Part shown: piece by piece, positions 11,798 through 21,734 of the stretch
Position numbering within the stretch: the first letter of the stretch is position 1
Layout: each line of letters opens with the position of its first letter
Assembly: GCA_001599975.1 (NCBI GenBank)
Contig: BCIO01000006.1
Location: 987,587 to 1,051,586, forward strand
Source of the DNA: Cystobasidiopsis lactophilus
Taxonomy: Eukaryota; Basidiomycota; Agaricostilbomycetes; Agaricostilbales; Chionosphaeraceae
Direction of reading: 5' to 3'
DNA: 64,000 nt
Notes under the pieces: generated by a model
Told to the model about the DNA's origin: nothing
Seen by the model: the letters and a program-made list of their open reading frames with translations, nothing else
Database searches by the model: none
Position numbers and translations under genes: made by a program

Positions 11798-12200
11798 ATG
11801 TCGATGATTGCCTACGAATTCCCGCCTGGGATCATTTTGAGAGCTGCGCGCCGGGCAGCCCCGCGCGTCAACAGATACGCTCCCCAGATGCATCATCCCG
11901 TCATCCAACGAGCCCACGAGCGATTTCGAAACTACGTCGAGCGTCCCAGGTACGTTGACCGCTGGGGACGCCCTTGGACCGCCGAAAAGTATAGACGCAA
12001 AGCCCAGGCTGAAGAAGGTATGGGACGTGGTCTAATGCAAATCACTGCCGATATAATAAAACGCCGAATGTCTCTCGACCACAGATGCAAAAGACCCGCA
12101 TATGCCGAGCCAGAGGGCAGAAAGGACCAACGCTTTTTATGCGGCTTGGAGGAAAGAGAATGCCGGAAGGGGTGGAGTCGCTCCGGAGCTTCCTTTCTAG
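11798..12200 (+). CDS. Small basic protein, family A copy 2
   Basis: Exon 1 is 11798-12017 and exon 2 is 12085-12200, again with a 67-nt phase-1 intron (GTATGG to CACAG). Alignment to copy 1 is direct: MSMIAYEFPPGIILRAARRA against MSIGYEFAPPLLLRVARWAA; HHPVIQRAHERFRNYVERP; RWGRPWTAEKYRRKAQAEE; and after the intron DAKDPHMPSQRAERTNAFYA. The protein is about 111 residues, shorter than copy 1 because it ends at ELPF just after the conserved block. The shared RxGRPWTAE(Q/K)Y core is the most conserved part and so probably the functional one. Function unknown. Confidence 0.72.
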
Positions 12201-12479
12201 CCTTTTGGCGCCAACGGTTCGCTGTGTCTTTCTTATTCTGGGCCACAACTAACAAACATCTGCAGCGGGATCTTTATCTATGAAACTGTGGTGCAGCGGG
12301 TGGCAAATCTGGCCTGCTGGCTTATCCTCCTGCTCATACTTTTGCAATCAACGCTTGCCGATATTAGCCTATGCCTTGTTCTTTAACCATCAGCTCGGCG
12401 TAGAAAGAAAAAAAAAGACGAAGACGGTGGCGGCGAAGAAGGCTCGGGTCACCGCCGAACCACCAAAACAAGTGCGACG

Positions 12480-13331
12480 ATGAGCCAGCGCTTCTCCTCT
12501 TCGACGCTGCCGGACAGCACCAAGCTGTCGACCAAGCGGCGCTCGCTGGTGCGCGGCCAAGTGCTGCAGGAGCGGCCCATCGCCAAGAGCCGGGGCCAGG
12601 AGGTGTCGCTGCAGGCGTGGGCGTTCATGTTCTCCGAGCTGGTCACCTACTCGCAGCGCCGCGTGTCTGGCATCCCAGAGTTTGAGAAGAGGTAGCGTAC
12701 TTGACCCTGGGCCTCCTCTAATCGGGGCTCAATGAGACGCAGACTGGCCACGATTGGCTACCGCGTCGGGTTGCGCTTGGTCGAGCTCCTGCCTTTGCGA
12801 GACTCGCTGCCGGTACGCTGCCACCCACACCGCGCTCTGCACAAGGCGACAAGCTAACGTGTCAAACAGCCATCCACGGGCAGGGCAGTGACCGGCCCGC
12901 CGAGGACGATTCGCCTGCTGCCACTGCTCCAATACGTGCACACCCCGCTCTTCAAGTACCTGTTCAGCAAGCCGGCCGACGCCCTAGAGAAGTCCACAGA
13001 GCAGCCGGACGAGTACATGGTCTACCAGAACGACCCGGTCCTGACCCGCTCGGTGCATGTGCCGGCTGAAATGACCTCGCTCAACTGCTCGGCCATCACC
13101 GCCGGCATCGTCGAGGCCGTCATGGATGGCTGGGGCTTCGTGCGTTCTTGCCTCTTCTCTTGGCTTTCGACATGCCGCGGAGAAACTAATGCGACTGACA
13201 CGAACGAGCAGCCTTGCCGAGTCACCGCTCATTCCGTCCCGCTGCCCCAGTTCCCCAGGCGAACGGTCTTTCTCATCAAGCTGGACGCCTTGGTCCTCGA
13301 ACGAGAGGCCGAGCTCAGCGGCACCAAGTAG
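12480..13331 (+). CDS. TRS31: TRAPP complex subunit TRAPPC5/Trs31
   Basis: Exon 1 runs from ATG 12480 (MSQRFSSSTLPDSTKLSTKR) through SRGQEVSLQAWAFMFSELV and YSQRRVSGIPEFEKR. Next exons give LATIGYRVGLRLVELLPLRD, then PRTIRLLPLLQYVHTPLFKY and LFSKPADALEKSTEQPDEYM, then SLNCSAITAGIVEAVMDGWG and the last exon PCRVTAHSVPLPQFPRRTVF ending ELSGTK. All the blocks of the TRAPP small-subunit fold are present. The product is a core subunit of the TRAPP guanine-nucleotide exchange complexes for Ypt1/Rab1 at the Golgi. Three introns; length of about 210-220 residues is normal. Confidence 0.92.
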
Positions 13332-13482
13332 ACGGCCGTCCCCGGTGTCCCTTTGTCTTGCGACTCGGGCGCCGGCGGGTTGCCTCTCTTCTCGCCAGCA
13401 CCGACGGACCTCTTCGGCTCCAAGATATTCAAGCTACTCTCTCGCATTTCAGAAAGCGCTGCGAGGGGCAGGGGTCATCGTC

Positions 13483-14736
13483 ATGGCTGGGATCTTGCTC
13501 ATGCACGCCGCCAATTTCATCACAGGTGCGCCCGCGCAAGTCTCTCTGACTCTTGGCTATCACCGAGCGCTCATACCGCCCATCGCTTTTGTCAGTCACC
13601 AAGTTCGCCCACAAGGGCTTGAGGGCCCTGCTTGGTCAAATTCGAACGATGCCTGTGGAGGTTGCTTGGAAGAAGTTGGGCGACGAGAAGGCGAAGATCG
13701 AGCTCTCGAAGCGGCACGTCGTTGCCGATGCTCTGCATTCCCATTTCGATGGAGGGAAGACTGCTGAAGAGTGGTTTGGGGTGGCAGAGAATGCGCAAAT
13801 GTTGGCCACGTGCATCGGGCGTGAGTCCAGCCTGTTTTTGGACCTTACCAACAAGCAACCTCGATTAACAATCTCAACCAGTTGAAGATCTCAACTGCAT
13901 GCGAGGGGATCAGAATGAGCTGCACCGGCAGCTGATACTCTTCGCATTCTGGCTCCACTGCATCCAGGAGGACATCAAGGGCATATTGTTCATCCGAGCC
14001 GTCCACAAAGAGATGTGGTGGTACGATTCTGCTCGCTTGCGCCACTTGGAAGCGGAGCGGGCAGCGCAGTGGAAGAGATTGATCGAGCCAGCTCTCATCG
14101 AGGAAGAGGAGGAGGAGGCGACGTGGTTCAACTGGCTTTTCAAGCGCAAGCCCTTTCCCGACTGGTTCCACCGCGATCGTCTCGAATGCAGCCGCGACCT
14201 GGCAGGCTACTTTAGCGAACGCTCGGTCGAGGTCATGGAGGCAGAGGTCGAAGAGATTTGTGGGCAGTCCTCCCTTTGGCTTTCAAACTTTGATTGAAGT
14301 CGAGCCAGCAGCCAGTGTCATTTTGGCCACTATCGCGTCAATTATGGACAAGGCCGAGGCCGAACAGGACCCTTCCTCGAGTGAACCTTCGAAGCATAAG
14401 CTCAAGCACAACGCCCTTTCTGCGACAGCAGCGTTGGGCGTGATGCTTCCCGCTGTCAGGATTGTCGGTGTCGCGCTGCAGATGCATTGGCACTTCACCT
14501 TCCATGGCACTCTCAGCAATCAGCCCACGCCGAAATATGAGAAGGACCTGGTCAAGTTGCCGGCGCAGTGGAGCCAATTGGCCAAGTATGCAGAGCCGAT
14601 GGTGCCAAAAGAAGGTGTTCCAGAGAAGCTGCTCGTCGCACTGCGAACAGATTGGGTCGACCTGCTGAAGCCCTTGGGTCCGCTGCGTTTGCCACTCGCG
14701 TACGCCTCCACAGAGCCGGCGGACTCCCATTCCTGA
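13483..14736 (+). CDS. Uncharacterised protein, family P copy 1
   Basis: Proposed exons are 13483-13525, 13596-13820, 13882-14259 and 14300-14736. The start MAGILLMHAANFIT is short and hydrophobic. Then come VTKFAHKGLRALLGQIRTM, VAWKKLGDEKAKIELSKRHV, a block LILFAFWLHCIQEDIKGILF, RAAQWKRLIEPALIEEEEE, TWFNWLFKRKPFPDWFHRD, and a last exon with ALSATAALGVMLPAVRIVGV. Introns 2 and 3 are phase 1. Intron 3 would be only 40 nt; without it the protein ends 10 codons later and leaves a long open frame unexplained. About 360 residues. Copies 2 and 3 lie downstream. No known domain recognised; mostly alpha-helical composition. Confidence 0.6.
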
Positions 14737-15355
14737 CCACTCCCTTCGGATGGTGTGCTTGTAGACTAGCGTGAAATGAGTTGACAAGCTGTCATGGACC
14801 ACAGCTTTCCTCCAAGCGGAAAATGCGCTCCCGCGGCGCCGCCACTCGATCGGCCTTTGGCCGCCTTTAATTGACAACGCCTCTGTTCTGGATTGGACCC
14901 GCCTTTAAATGCTCTTAGGCCTCATACCTATTTGATCTGTCTAAAGGATCGCCGCCGAGTGTTCTGCTGCCTCTTACTTCGGCTCGAAATGCGCGCTGCC
15001 GGCTCCATAATTTGCGATGCGGCCTCGCTGGCGAAAATCTGCCGGGTTGGAGCCGCCCTTATTGAGCTCAGGTGTCGGTCCATGGAGTCCCAGAAGTGCC
15101 TGCCCAGGAATGCTCCCTTTGTCTGCGCTCGGCCTGTCTTCTCCCTACCTGCCTTGCCTCTTGCCCCTCAACGGCCTTCTGATGCCCTATTGGTAGCTCT
15201 GTAGAGTTCAGGATGCTTGATATAGCAGTAGCACGCCCTGGACGCCTGCCGTGCCCTGTGGCGCCTGCCACCGCCGAGGACCTTGTTAAGAGAGCTACCA
15301 AGAGTACGGATCTCTTCTGGCATTCGAAGGACTGTCACGCTGATATGAGTACGGA
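14737..15355. other. Spacer between family P copies
   Basis: No open frame here aligns to the family P blocks or to a known family. Presumed 3' end of copy 1 and promoter of copy 2. Confidence 0.4.
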
Positions 15356-16022
15356 ATGCTAGATACACAGAAGCTCGAAGACATTCTAGCTGTCTTACCA
15401 ACTTGGTCTCCTATCAAGGCCATGAACTGGCTGGAGAAGATAGCGCCAGAGTTGCACGCGGAAGAACGTCTCCTAACCTACGAAGTCCTCAAAAGAGAGA
15501 GCACTAGGGTCAAGGAAGTCGCCTGGGCTGCGGTGGAAGGAAACCAGAGCATCTACGACGCCATCCGCGCCTGTAAGCGGGATCCTTGCATTCAATGATG
15601 GGAAGGTTTCTTGATCAAGTCGAACAGTCATGAGCCTTGCCAAGCTTCGATTCGATATTGCTCATTCTGAGATGACGGCAGAGAAAACGCTGCTGCAAAT
15701 CTTTTCGTTTTGGCTGCAAGAGATCGCGAAGGCTGTTGACTTGGTACAAAGCTGGCACGAAAAGCCCTCTGCCGAACTCAATTCGCTCACTCTCAAAGAA
15801 TTCGTTGTCAAGCGGGCAAATCTATGGCAAAGACTTGTGCAGCCATACTTAGAAGCACTCGAGCAGCACACTGGACTCGGGCCAACTTGGCACGATTGGC
15901 TTCTGCGACCTTTCTTCTTCCACCATGGAGTACATCATGTCGGATCTATGGGTGAAATGCCGTTACATGAACTGGCCAAGATGGTCTTGCTAATATGTCC
16001 GTCAGCTTCTGCTGTTCTTTGA
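15356..16022 (+). CDS. Uncharacterised protein, family P copy 2
   Basis: Starts at ATG 15356 (MLDTQKLEDILAVLPTWSPI, then KAMNWLEKIAPELHAEERLL). A phase-1 intron (GTAAGC to CAG, about 15574-15627) sits where copy 1 has its second intron. Exon 2 gives TAEKTLLQIFSFWLQEIAKA, then VVKRANLWQRLVQPYLEALE and GLGPTWHDWLLRPFFFHHGV, matching the copy 1 blocks FAFWL, RAAQWKRLIEPAL and TWFNWLF. It may continue through another phase-1 donor near 15997, as copy 1 does, but I found no convincing last exon before 16600. It may therefore be truncated. Function unknown. Confidence 0.55.
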
Positions 16023-16693
16023 CAGTTCCGAGCTTATTCTCTGTTGCACAGACCAAAAGTGCACCCAAATAAACGACACTAAATCAGCTTTTGATGCAAT
16101 CGGTGTCGCCCGAGCAATGCACGATGCGGCTCTTGTCGCGTATGTTGGCCTTGAGGTTCACCTCCATCTCGCTTTGAAAGGCGGCCTCCGGCGTCATTCG
16201 TCCACCCCACCTCTTTTTGAAAAACAACTGCTTGGTCTTCCTCAGCTCTGGATTGCTCTGGGCCGCCGTATGAAGAAAGGCGAGCTGGAGCCGCTTCCCA
16301 TCTTGCCTGACTTGTTCAAACCGCTGGCTGGTTCCTGTCCTTTGCGCTTTCCTCTCCCTTCCTCTTGAACCTCGTCTGTAACACATCTCGCTTGCTTTTG
16401 TGTTTTGTTGTCGCATGCTTTTTGGCTGGGGGATTGCATTGATGCATCGAAGCCAGCCGCTGAGAGTCCCTTTTCGTTGCGGCGCTTTCAAATTCGAATC
16501 TCAATCCACTTTGCTTTTCGCCGTAACTGTTGCGCTTTTTTTGGAAGGTTGCTCGCAGCGGCCGCCATGCGTACCATATGTGATTCTCGACGTCGCCACC
16601 GTCGGCCCGGAATGTCGAGAAGGCGTTCTTCCTGCCCTGTCTTGTCCCACCAGTCCGCCTCCAGTCGTCAAAGGAGCTGTCAAAGGAGCAGTC
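16023..16693. other. Spacer, possibly lost exons of family P
   Basis: Where copy 2 would need a third exon I see only weak open frames. A Val/Pro-rich stretch in the frame of copy 3 (about 16575-16693) is open upstream of that gene's ATG, so its true start could lie further left. Confidence 0.35.
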
Positions 16694-17446
16694 ATGTCAG
16701 CCCTTGTATTGGCACGGCATCGTTTTGGGATGGACGGCATCTGGCGCCAGCTGCAAGAGAGTAGGAACTCTATTGCCGTTCTTGGGTGGCGAAACTGAAT
16801 CGGATCCTGTCTAGTCATTCGTGGACTGCATTCGCTGCTTCACGGTGTACCAGCTGCGGTGCCGGATCCCCGGCTTCTCTTGCTTGACCGAAGAAACCAC
16901 CAAGTTGGAGAACATCTGCGGTCTCTGGAACATTTACTGGCAGCTCATCCTGACCCTTTATACGGTCATCTTCGCAGCATTGCTGAAGGAGAAGAAGACA
17001 TGGGCGTCGAAGTTACCCATGAAGTGATTCAGATACTGGAGCAGAGTACGGCCGCTCTCCAACAAAGAGGGAAAGGCGATTTTAATCCAATCGCTGCTGC
17101 AGGAGACCTGCTCAGAAAGACGACCAAAGAGATGGAGCTGGGTGTGGTAGGCCGAAGCCGCGTCTTGAAGGCGATGTTTGCGTCATACCACGACCCGACC
17201 GCATCTCTGGAAGCCGAGCTTCACCGCTTACGTGCAAAGCCTCCCCCAAACGATATCAAGCCTGTTTTGAGAAATATGATGTCGAACGACTCGAGGCCTG
17301 GGAGCAAGCTCTCGCTCCGATCTTGGGAGAGCTCGAGGCGCAACTACTCCCTGGAACCCTGGCATCGGCTGTCGACCGGGAGATGCGTCCTTTGGGGCCT
17401 GCTACCAGTAAAGGAAGGCATCCAGATCCCTCAATACCCGTCTTGA
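16694..17446 (+). pseudogene. Family P copy 3, apparently frameshifted
   Basis: Exon 1 begins at ATG 16694 (MSALVLARHRFGMDGIWRQL) and ends at 16760. A 54-nt intron leads to exon 2 at 16815 with AVPDPRLLLLDRRNHQVGEH, then GHLRSIAEGEEDMGVEVTHE and VVGRSRVLKAMFASYHDPTA. The family block ERLEAWEQALAPILGELEAQ (compare ERAAQWKRLIEPALIEEEE in copy 1) follows at about 17290-17350, but in another frame, with no plausible intron between. That suggests one frame change near 17250-17280 and loss of function, or a sequencing error. The downstream end is unclear. Confidence 0.45.
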
Positions 17447-18094
17447 AAGTTCTCCATCACTTGGTCAAACTCAGTGAGTCATTTTATTAGGGCATCAAAG
17501 CGCAAGCACGGTTAATGACAAAACCACCAGGTCGCGAAGCTGAGCATCACTCGTTCTTAAACACGTCGGTGACTCCGCGAACGATCTGGCCTACTGTTAT
17601 TTTGGCCATGAAAGCAATCCATCATATTCGAAGTGAGCAAGTGCAACTTTGTCTGCTTATTGGCCCACCAATGCTGGCTGCTCATGCTCGGCTGGATCCG
17701 TGCATCCATTACGCGGACAAGTGTTGCGAACCATTGGCCAAACGTGTCGGGGTAACTATGGCTCGACCGCTGCCAGGTGGGCTCACTTCCAATTCTTCGC
17801 CCATCCAGGTCCATAAAGTCTCAGTCTTCACTACAGCCGTTCTTTAGCAGGGTCTGATTTGCTACCGGATATTTGAGCCGACTGCGCTGCTACACGTTGC
17901 CTTTTTGCCGCCACTGACTCTTTCTCATTTCTGTTGTTACCGTGCGGTATCGCGTTAGACATTAGCCAAGACCCTCATAGTGCATTGCAACGCCCGTCAA
18001 AATTTAGAATCTTTCATATCACCCGAAGCCGCCGCTGCGGGCGTGTCTTCTTCCAGGGTGGCGACCTGCTCAATTTCAGATGCGTGGCCAAGGA
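17447..18094. other. Spacer between family P and the ZR family
   Basis: Donor-like GTGAGT near 17474 suggests the family P copy 3 transcript may extend into this stretch. No exon can be supported. The right half is the 3' flank of ZR1. Confidence 0.4.
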
Positions 18095-18774
18095 TCACAC
18101 CACGTCCATCTTCTTGTCGTCCAACGCCGCTTCGACAGGAGCGCCTTCTCCAGCAGGAGGCGCATATTGAGGAGGCGCGTGGTCTGGTGCAGTGGAAGAG
18201 CTTGCTTCCGCAACGGGTGCTGCAACCAAGGATGGGCTGAGCTTGCTCTTGGAGTCGGCGGGGTCGCGCTCGCCACGGTAGCCTATGGACCTTGTAAGCT
18301 AGACTCGACTACCCGTAGGAGAAGGCACATACCGCAATGAGCGTTGGTGCACACAAAGAGGTACTCTTTGGTGCTAGGAACTGGAGCAATCTTGAAGAAG
18401 AGGACCCTGGCTTGCCGAGCACTCTCTGCTTCAACCATTGTGGCTTGTTTGCAAGCCTAAAGAGCCCATTGTCAACGTAATTCCCAAGCGCGAGAGAGAT
18501 CGCCACGAACAGGGCACTCTAACTCAGGCCTGGCAATGCCTTCTGTGATTGTCTTCTCGGCGCCAGCCACCTGGGCAACTAATTCAGATTCTGCAGGTTT
18601 CCAAAGCCACAGGAGTACTCACAAACCCCACGATAGGGATGTGGACCTTGTCCGTCTAAAGATAGGGCGGCGCAAGGCTTCGGTGAGATCACTGGCAATG
18701 ATACGAGGAGGCGGGAGGGAGCGTACAGGGTCCCTATATTCCTTTGAATCTCGACCTCGGTGACGGCGCGACAT
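18095..18774 (-). CDS. Small zinc-ribbon-like protein ZR1
   Basis: The start ATG is at 18774 (MSRRHRGRDSKEYRDP), then a GTACGC donor. Further exons give TDKVHIPIVGF, then EKTITEGIARPELECP, then ACKQATMVEAESARQARVLF with LFVCTNAHCG, and a last exon YRGERDPADSKSKLSPSLVA ending LDDKKMDVV with stop 18095-18097. Joined, the cysteines read CPAC, then 33 residues, then C-x4-C, a possible zinc ribbon. The C-terminus is Pro/Ala-rich. ZR2, ZR3 and ZR4 share the exon layout and the (T)ITEG-x2-RP-x-L-x-CP-x-C signature. Splice phases agree throughout, so this copy looks intact. Closest guesses are an RPB9/TFIIS-type ribbon or a degenerate GRF finger; neither is certain. About 155-160 residues. Confidence 0.65.
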
Positions 18775-18868
18775 GGATTCTCTTGATGTGGCCGGTCCAG
18801 GAGAGCGGTGAGTTGGTCGGCAGCAAGCTCGCGAGTTCAGAGGGCGCCGCTCGTGGTTCATAACACTT

Positions 18869-19526
18869 TCATTTCAGAGCATAAGGGTACATGGATGCAG
18901 GATTAGTTGCTGGAGGCAACGTAAGGGTCGAGAGGGGGCTCGATGGAAGGCTTAGTTGGGGCCGAAGCTGACGTCGAGACGGCTGCTGGGCAACAGGAGG
19001 CAGGTGCTGAGGGTGTGTTCCAACGCTAGTGCCTTGTTGGATAGTAGGAGATCCATCGGCGGGACCTTGGAAGCCTGTGAGGGTGGCGTATCAGCGGGCG
19101 GGAGAAGGTGTTGAAAGGACATGCGACAAACCGCAGCGAGAGTTGGAGCAAACCAGCATGTCGCGGGACGTGCTGCCAATAGGTACTTGGATGAAGAGCA
19201 CCTTGCCGCTACGGGTGCTGGTGGCTTCGACCAAAGTGTTGTTGCCACAGCTCTTCGCCTCGAGTGAGCTCTGAGCCTTTTGCAAATTCAAGGAAGCTGC
19301 TCACAGGACAGGCCAAATCAGGACGAGGTCGTCCCTCTGTTATGGTTCTAGGAGCCCCGGCCAGCTGCGGTAAAGTCAGTTCGTGCCACCAAGTGGACTT
19401 CGAGCGGAACGGACCCTCCCAACAATTGGAATGCGAACGTTGTCGCCTAGACCGCGGTCGTAGTAAATACAGATCGCTATGTCCCGAAGGAAACAGCATA
19501 CTGGGATCCGCATACTGACTGCTCAT
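18869..19526 (-). CDS. Small zinc-ribbon-like protein ZR2
   Basis: The start ATG is at 19526 (MSSQYADP, then a GTATGC donor). The signature exon reads RTITEGRPRPDLACP, followed after a GTGAGC intron by SCGNNTLVEATSTRSGKVLF and STSRDMLVCSNSRCG. The last exon is GFQGPADGSPTIQQGTSVGT and ends ASMYPYALK (stop 18869-18871). The potential metal ligands are CPSC, 32 residues, C-x4-C. It lies only 94 bp upstream of ZR1 in the same direction, a recent-looking tandem pair. The tail is Pro/Gln/Ser-rich. The acceptor of exon 2 was not fixed. Function unknown. Confidence 0.6.
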
Positions 19527-19815
19527 AGTGCTTTGGCCACGGTGGTCACGGCGACTTCCTCTTGCTCCGAGCATTTCGGTAAGATGTCTTCAGAAAAAAG
19601 GGAAAGCTGAAGTGCAGAGGTGGATGAACAAGAAAGAGAACAATGGAAGGCTGTTTAAATAGAGCAAGGAGGCCGTGTCATTGCCACCGACGAGCGCTCC
19701 GAGTGAGAGTCCGCGGAACAGCTGATCGTCCAATTTTAGAAATGGTAGTGGTAATGCTGCTTTAACCGACCAACCCACTGCGTTCTGGTGTCATATATAG
19801 TGCCATGATGTTGCT

Positions 19816-20594
19816 TCAGTATCGGGAACCCGTAGGTGGTGGCGAGCGCCGACGGCGGCGGGTGTCTGGGTTGGGACAATCGGCCGCTCTCTGTTTGGCG
19901 GCACGTCCAGCATCTATGTCAAGGCCAAAATGAACAAGCGAGAAGGGGACGAACGTGGCCCTCTTTCCCACATGAGTAGCAAGTTTGGGACCTGCGGGCG
20001 GGTCTAGGCTGCGGGCAGTCGGCTGCTCTCTGCAGCAGTGATCTCCAGCATCAGAGTGGAGAAGACAATCTCAAGAAGAGCTCCACATACATGGCCAGGG
20101 AGACCGCAAGAGAAACAAGTCTGAGCTTCGCGGGCGACTCTGGGCTCGGGGCAATCCGCTGCTCTCTGGATGATCGTGATAGCTGCTGCATCAGTTTCGA
20201 TAGAATAGAACCAAGAGCATCCACATACATGGCCCTCTTGTCTGCAGTTGAAGCATGTCTGGGTCTGGGTGAAAGAGCGGTCTCGGGGCACTCTGGGCTC
20301 GGGGCAATCGACTGCTCTCTGCGTAATCGTGACAGCTACTGCATCAGCTTCGATAAAGCGGAATCAAGAGCATCCACGTACATGGCCCTCTTGTCTGCAG
20401 TTGTAGCATATCTGGTTGGAAGAGCCCTCTCGTGGGACTCTGGGCTGGGGGCAATCCGCTGCTCTCTGTGAGTTCCGTCAAATCTTCCTGTCAGTCTCGG
20501 TCACAGAGAGTGGTAGGACGATAACGAACATGTCCAGGTTGGCCGCAGTTCCAACATTCTTGCCCTCTTGTCTTGAGCTGCACTCTCGAGTCGG
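19816..20594 (-). repeat. Tandem array of histidine-to-histidine zinc-knuckle exons (array 2)
   Basis: Exons are 20530-20594 (degenerate 5' part), 20382-20465 (84 nt), 20229-20318 (90), 20091-20165 (75), 19955-20029 (75) and 19816-19890 (75, terminal). Internal exons start with AGAGCAG after an AG acceptor and end with CAT or CAC before a GT donor, all phase 0. The blocks at about 20119-20290 and 20290-20460 also share their intron sequence (both contain CATGGCCCTCTTGTCTGCAG on the plus strand), so whole exon-intron units of about 150-170 bp were duplicated recently. Confidence 0.8.
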
Positions 20595-20780
20595 CTGTTC
20601 GAGCAACAGGAAAGGATGTCTCAAAACGAAGGAGACTGAGGTAAGGCAACGAGAAACGAACAAGTATAAAGCGTACGGAGCCCTCTCGAGGCGTTGTTCC
20701 AGGCGCGATTTTCAAGCGTCAAACTCGCCAGTCGGGTCATCCTCATTGTCGTCCTCATTACAAAGGCGGCCGTCATCTAC
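19816..20780 (-). pseudogene. Decayed partial duplicate of the MFAP1 / zinc-knuckle gene
   Basis: The right end (about 20690-20770) aligns to the intact gene at 24490-24590: DDNEDDPTGEFDA here against DTDGLDPSGEFEAW there, with a TGA where the Trp codon stands. The rest of the MFAP1 domain is missing. Left of it the zinc-knuckle exons survive: CWNCGQPGH, CYNCRQEGH, CFNCRQEGH, CFSCGLPGH and CYSCGKEGH, each completed by RAADC or RAVDC from the next exon, and a last short Arg-rich exon (19816-19890, ending GSRY). All five knuckles keep their C-x2-C-x4-H-x4-C ligands, so the knuckle part could still be expressed from another start. The spliceosomal part cannot be made. Confidence 0.6.
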
Positions 20781-21113
20781 TCCAAAAGATCTACGGGTTC
20801 AATTTCCGTGCCTCCAAAGTAGCAAAAACAGCAAGGAGCTCACGCTCGAGAATTTTGCACTCCAAAAGTTCAAGGGCTGGGTGTTAACGCTCCTGCTGAG
20901 TTGAGCAAGGGAAGGGCGTGATCGCGCGATCTACAGCTGACCAGCTTTGAATGTGAAAACCGGCTCGACAGACACAAAGAACAGGCACGGACGACAGCGA
21001 CGTTGCAGGTCGAAATGCGATTTTGCAGGGCCAAGTGGTCGGCGTCGAGGACTGCTCGTGGTCCCCAGATTGGACATTGCAAAGCAACTACAGACACTCT
21101 AATCAACAAGGAT
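20781..21113. other. Spacer between array 2 and ZR3
   Basis: Probably residual flank of the duplicated MFAP1 segment. Nothing alignable by eye beyond about 20780. Confidence 0.4.
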
Positions 21114-21734
21114 TCAATCCTTATACGCGGGAGGCGATGCAAGGTCGGGAGGTGGCCCGGCCGGAGGTTTGTAGGAGGCTGGAGACACAGCGGAGTAGGA
21201 CTGCTCAACCCCAGGGCGTTGGCCTTCGCCAGGAAGAGTTTGTTGAAAGGTGTTGGGTCCATCGGCCGGACCTTGAAAGCCTGCACAGCCAATGTCAAAA
21301 ACGCGGCTTTTGCCACACATCTTAGTTGGGACGGGACGAACGGCAGCGGGAGCTGGAGCACAGCAAGATGTTTCGGGAGGTGTTGGAAGTCGGTCCTTGA
21401 GCGAAGGACTGGTTGTTGTTGCTTGTGATGGTCGCCTCCACCAGAGTGTGGTTGCCGCAGCCCTGCATCCGCACTCAGCCGTGGTCATTCTCGGGGAAGA
21501 GCTTGTCTCACCGGACACACCAGCTCAGGGCGAGATCTGCCTTCAGTGATGGTGCTGGTTGCGGCACCGTACTGCTGAAGATTCGTTGGCCTTGTTGACA
21601 ATGATATAAGGCAGCTCCAACCTGTCCGCCAGTTGGATAACCAGCATTTCCATCTGTGGCTAGCGGTTAAGCACAGCTCAAACAGCTCTTTGAGATTGGA
21701 ACGCACAAGGGTCAGCGTATCGGTTGCTGCTCAT
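21114..21734 (-). CDS. Small zinc-ribbon-like protein ZR3
   Basis: The start ATG is at 21734 (MSSNRYADP). A consistent splice path gives YGNAGYPTGGQ, then QYGAATSTITEGRSRPELVC P, then GCGNHTLVEATITSNNNQSF with TSRNILLCSSSRC, and the last exon AGFQGPADGPNTFQQTLPGE ending LASPPAYKD (stop 21114-21116). Introns are 47-65 nt. The ligand pattern is CPGC, 32 residues, C-x4-C. N-terminus rich in Tyr/Gly/Gln, C-terminus rich in Pro, both likely disordered. Closest relative in the window is ZR2 (GNxTLVEAT, GFQGPADG). About 145 residues. Confidence 0.62.

Noticed and set aside
16400-16693. Upstream extension of family P copy 3
   Set aside because: The frame is open, but it lacks family blocks and a convincing start, so it was left out of the model.
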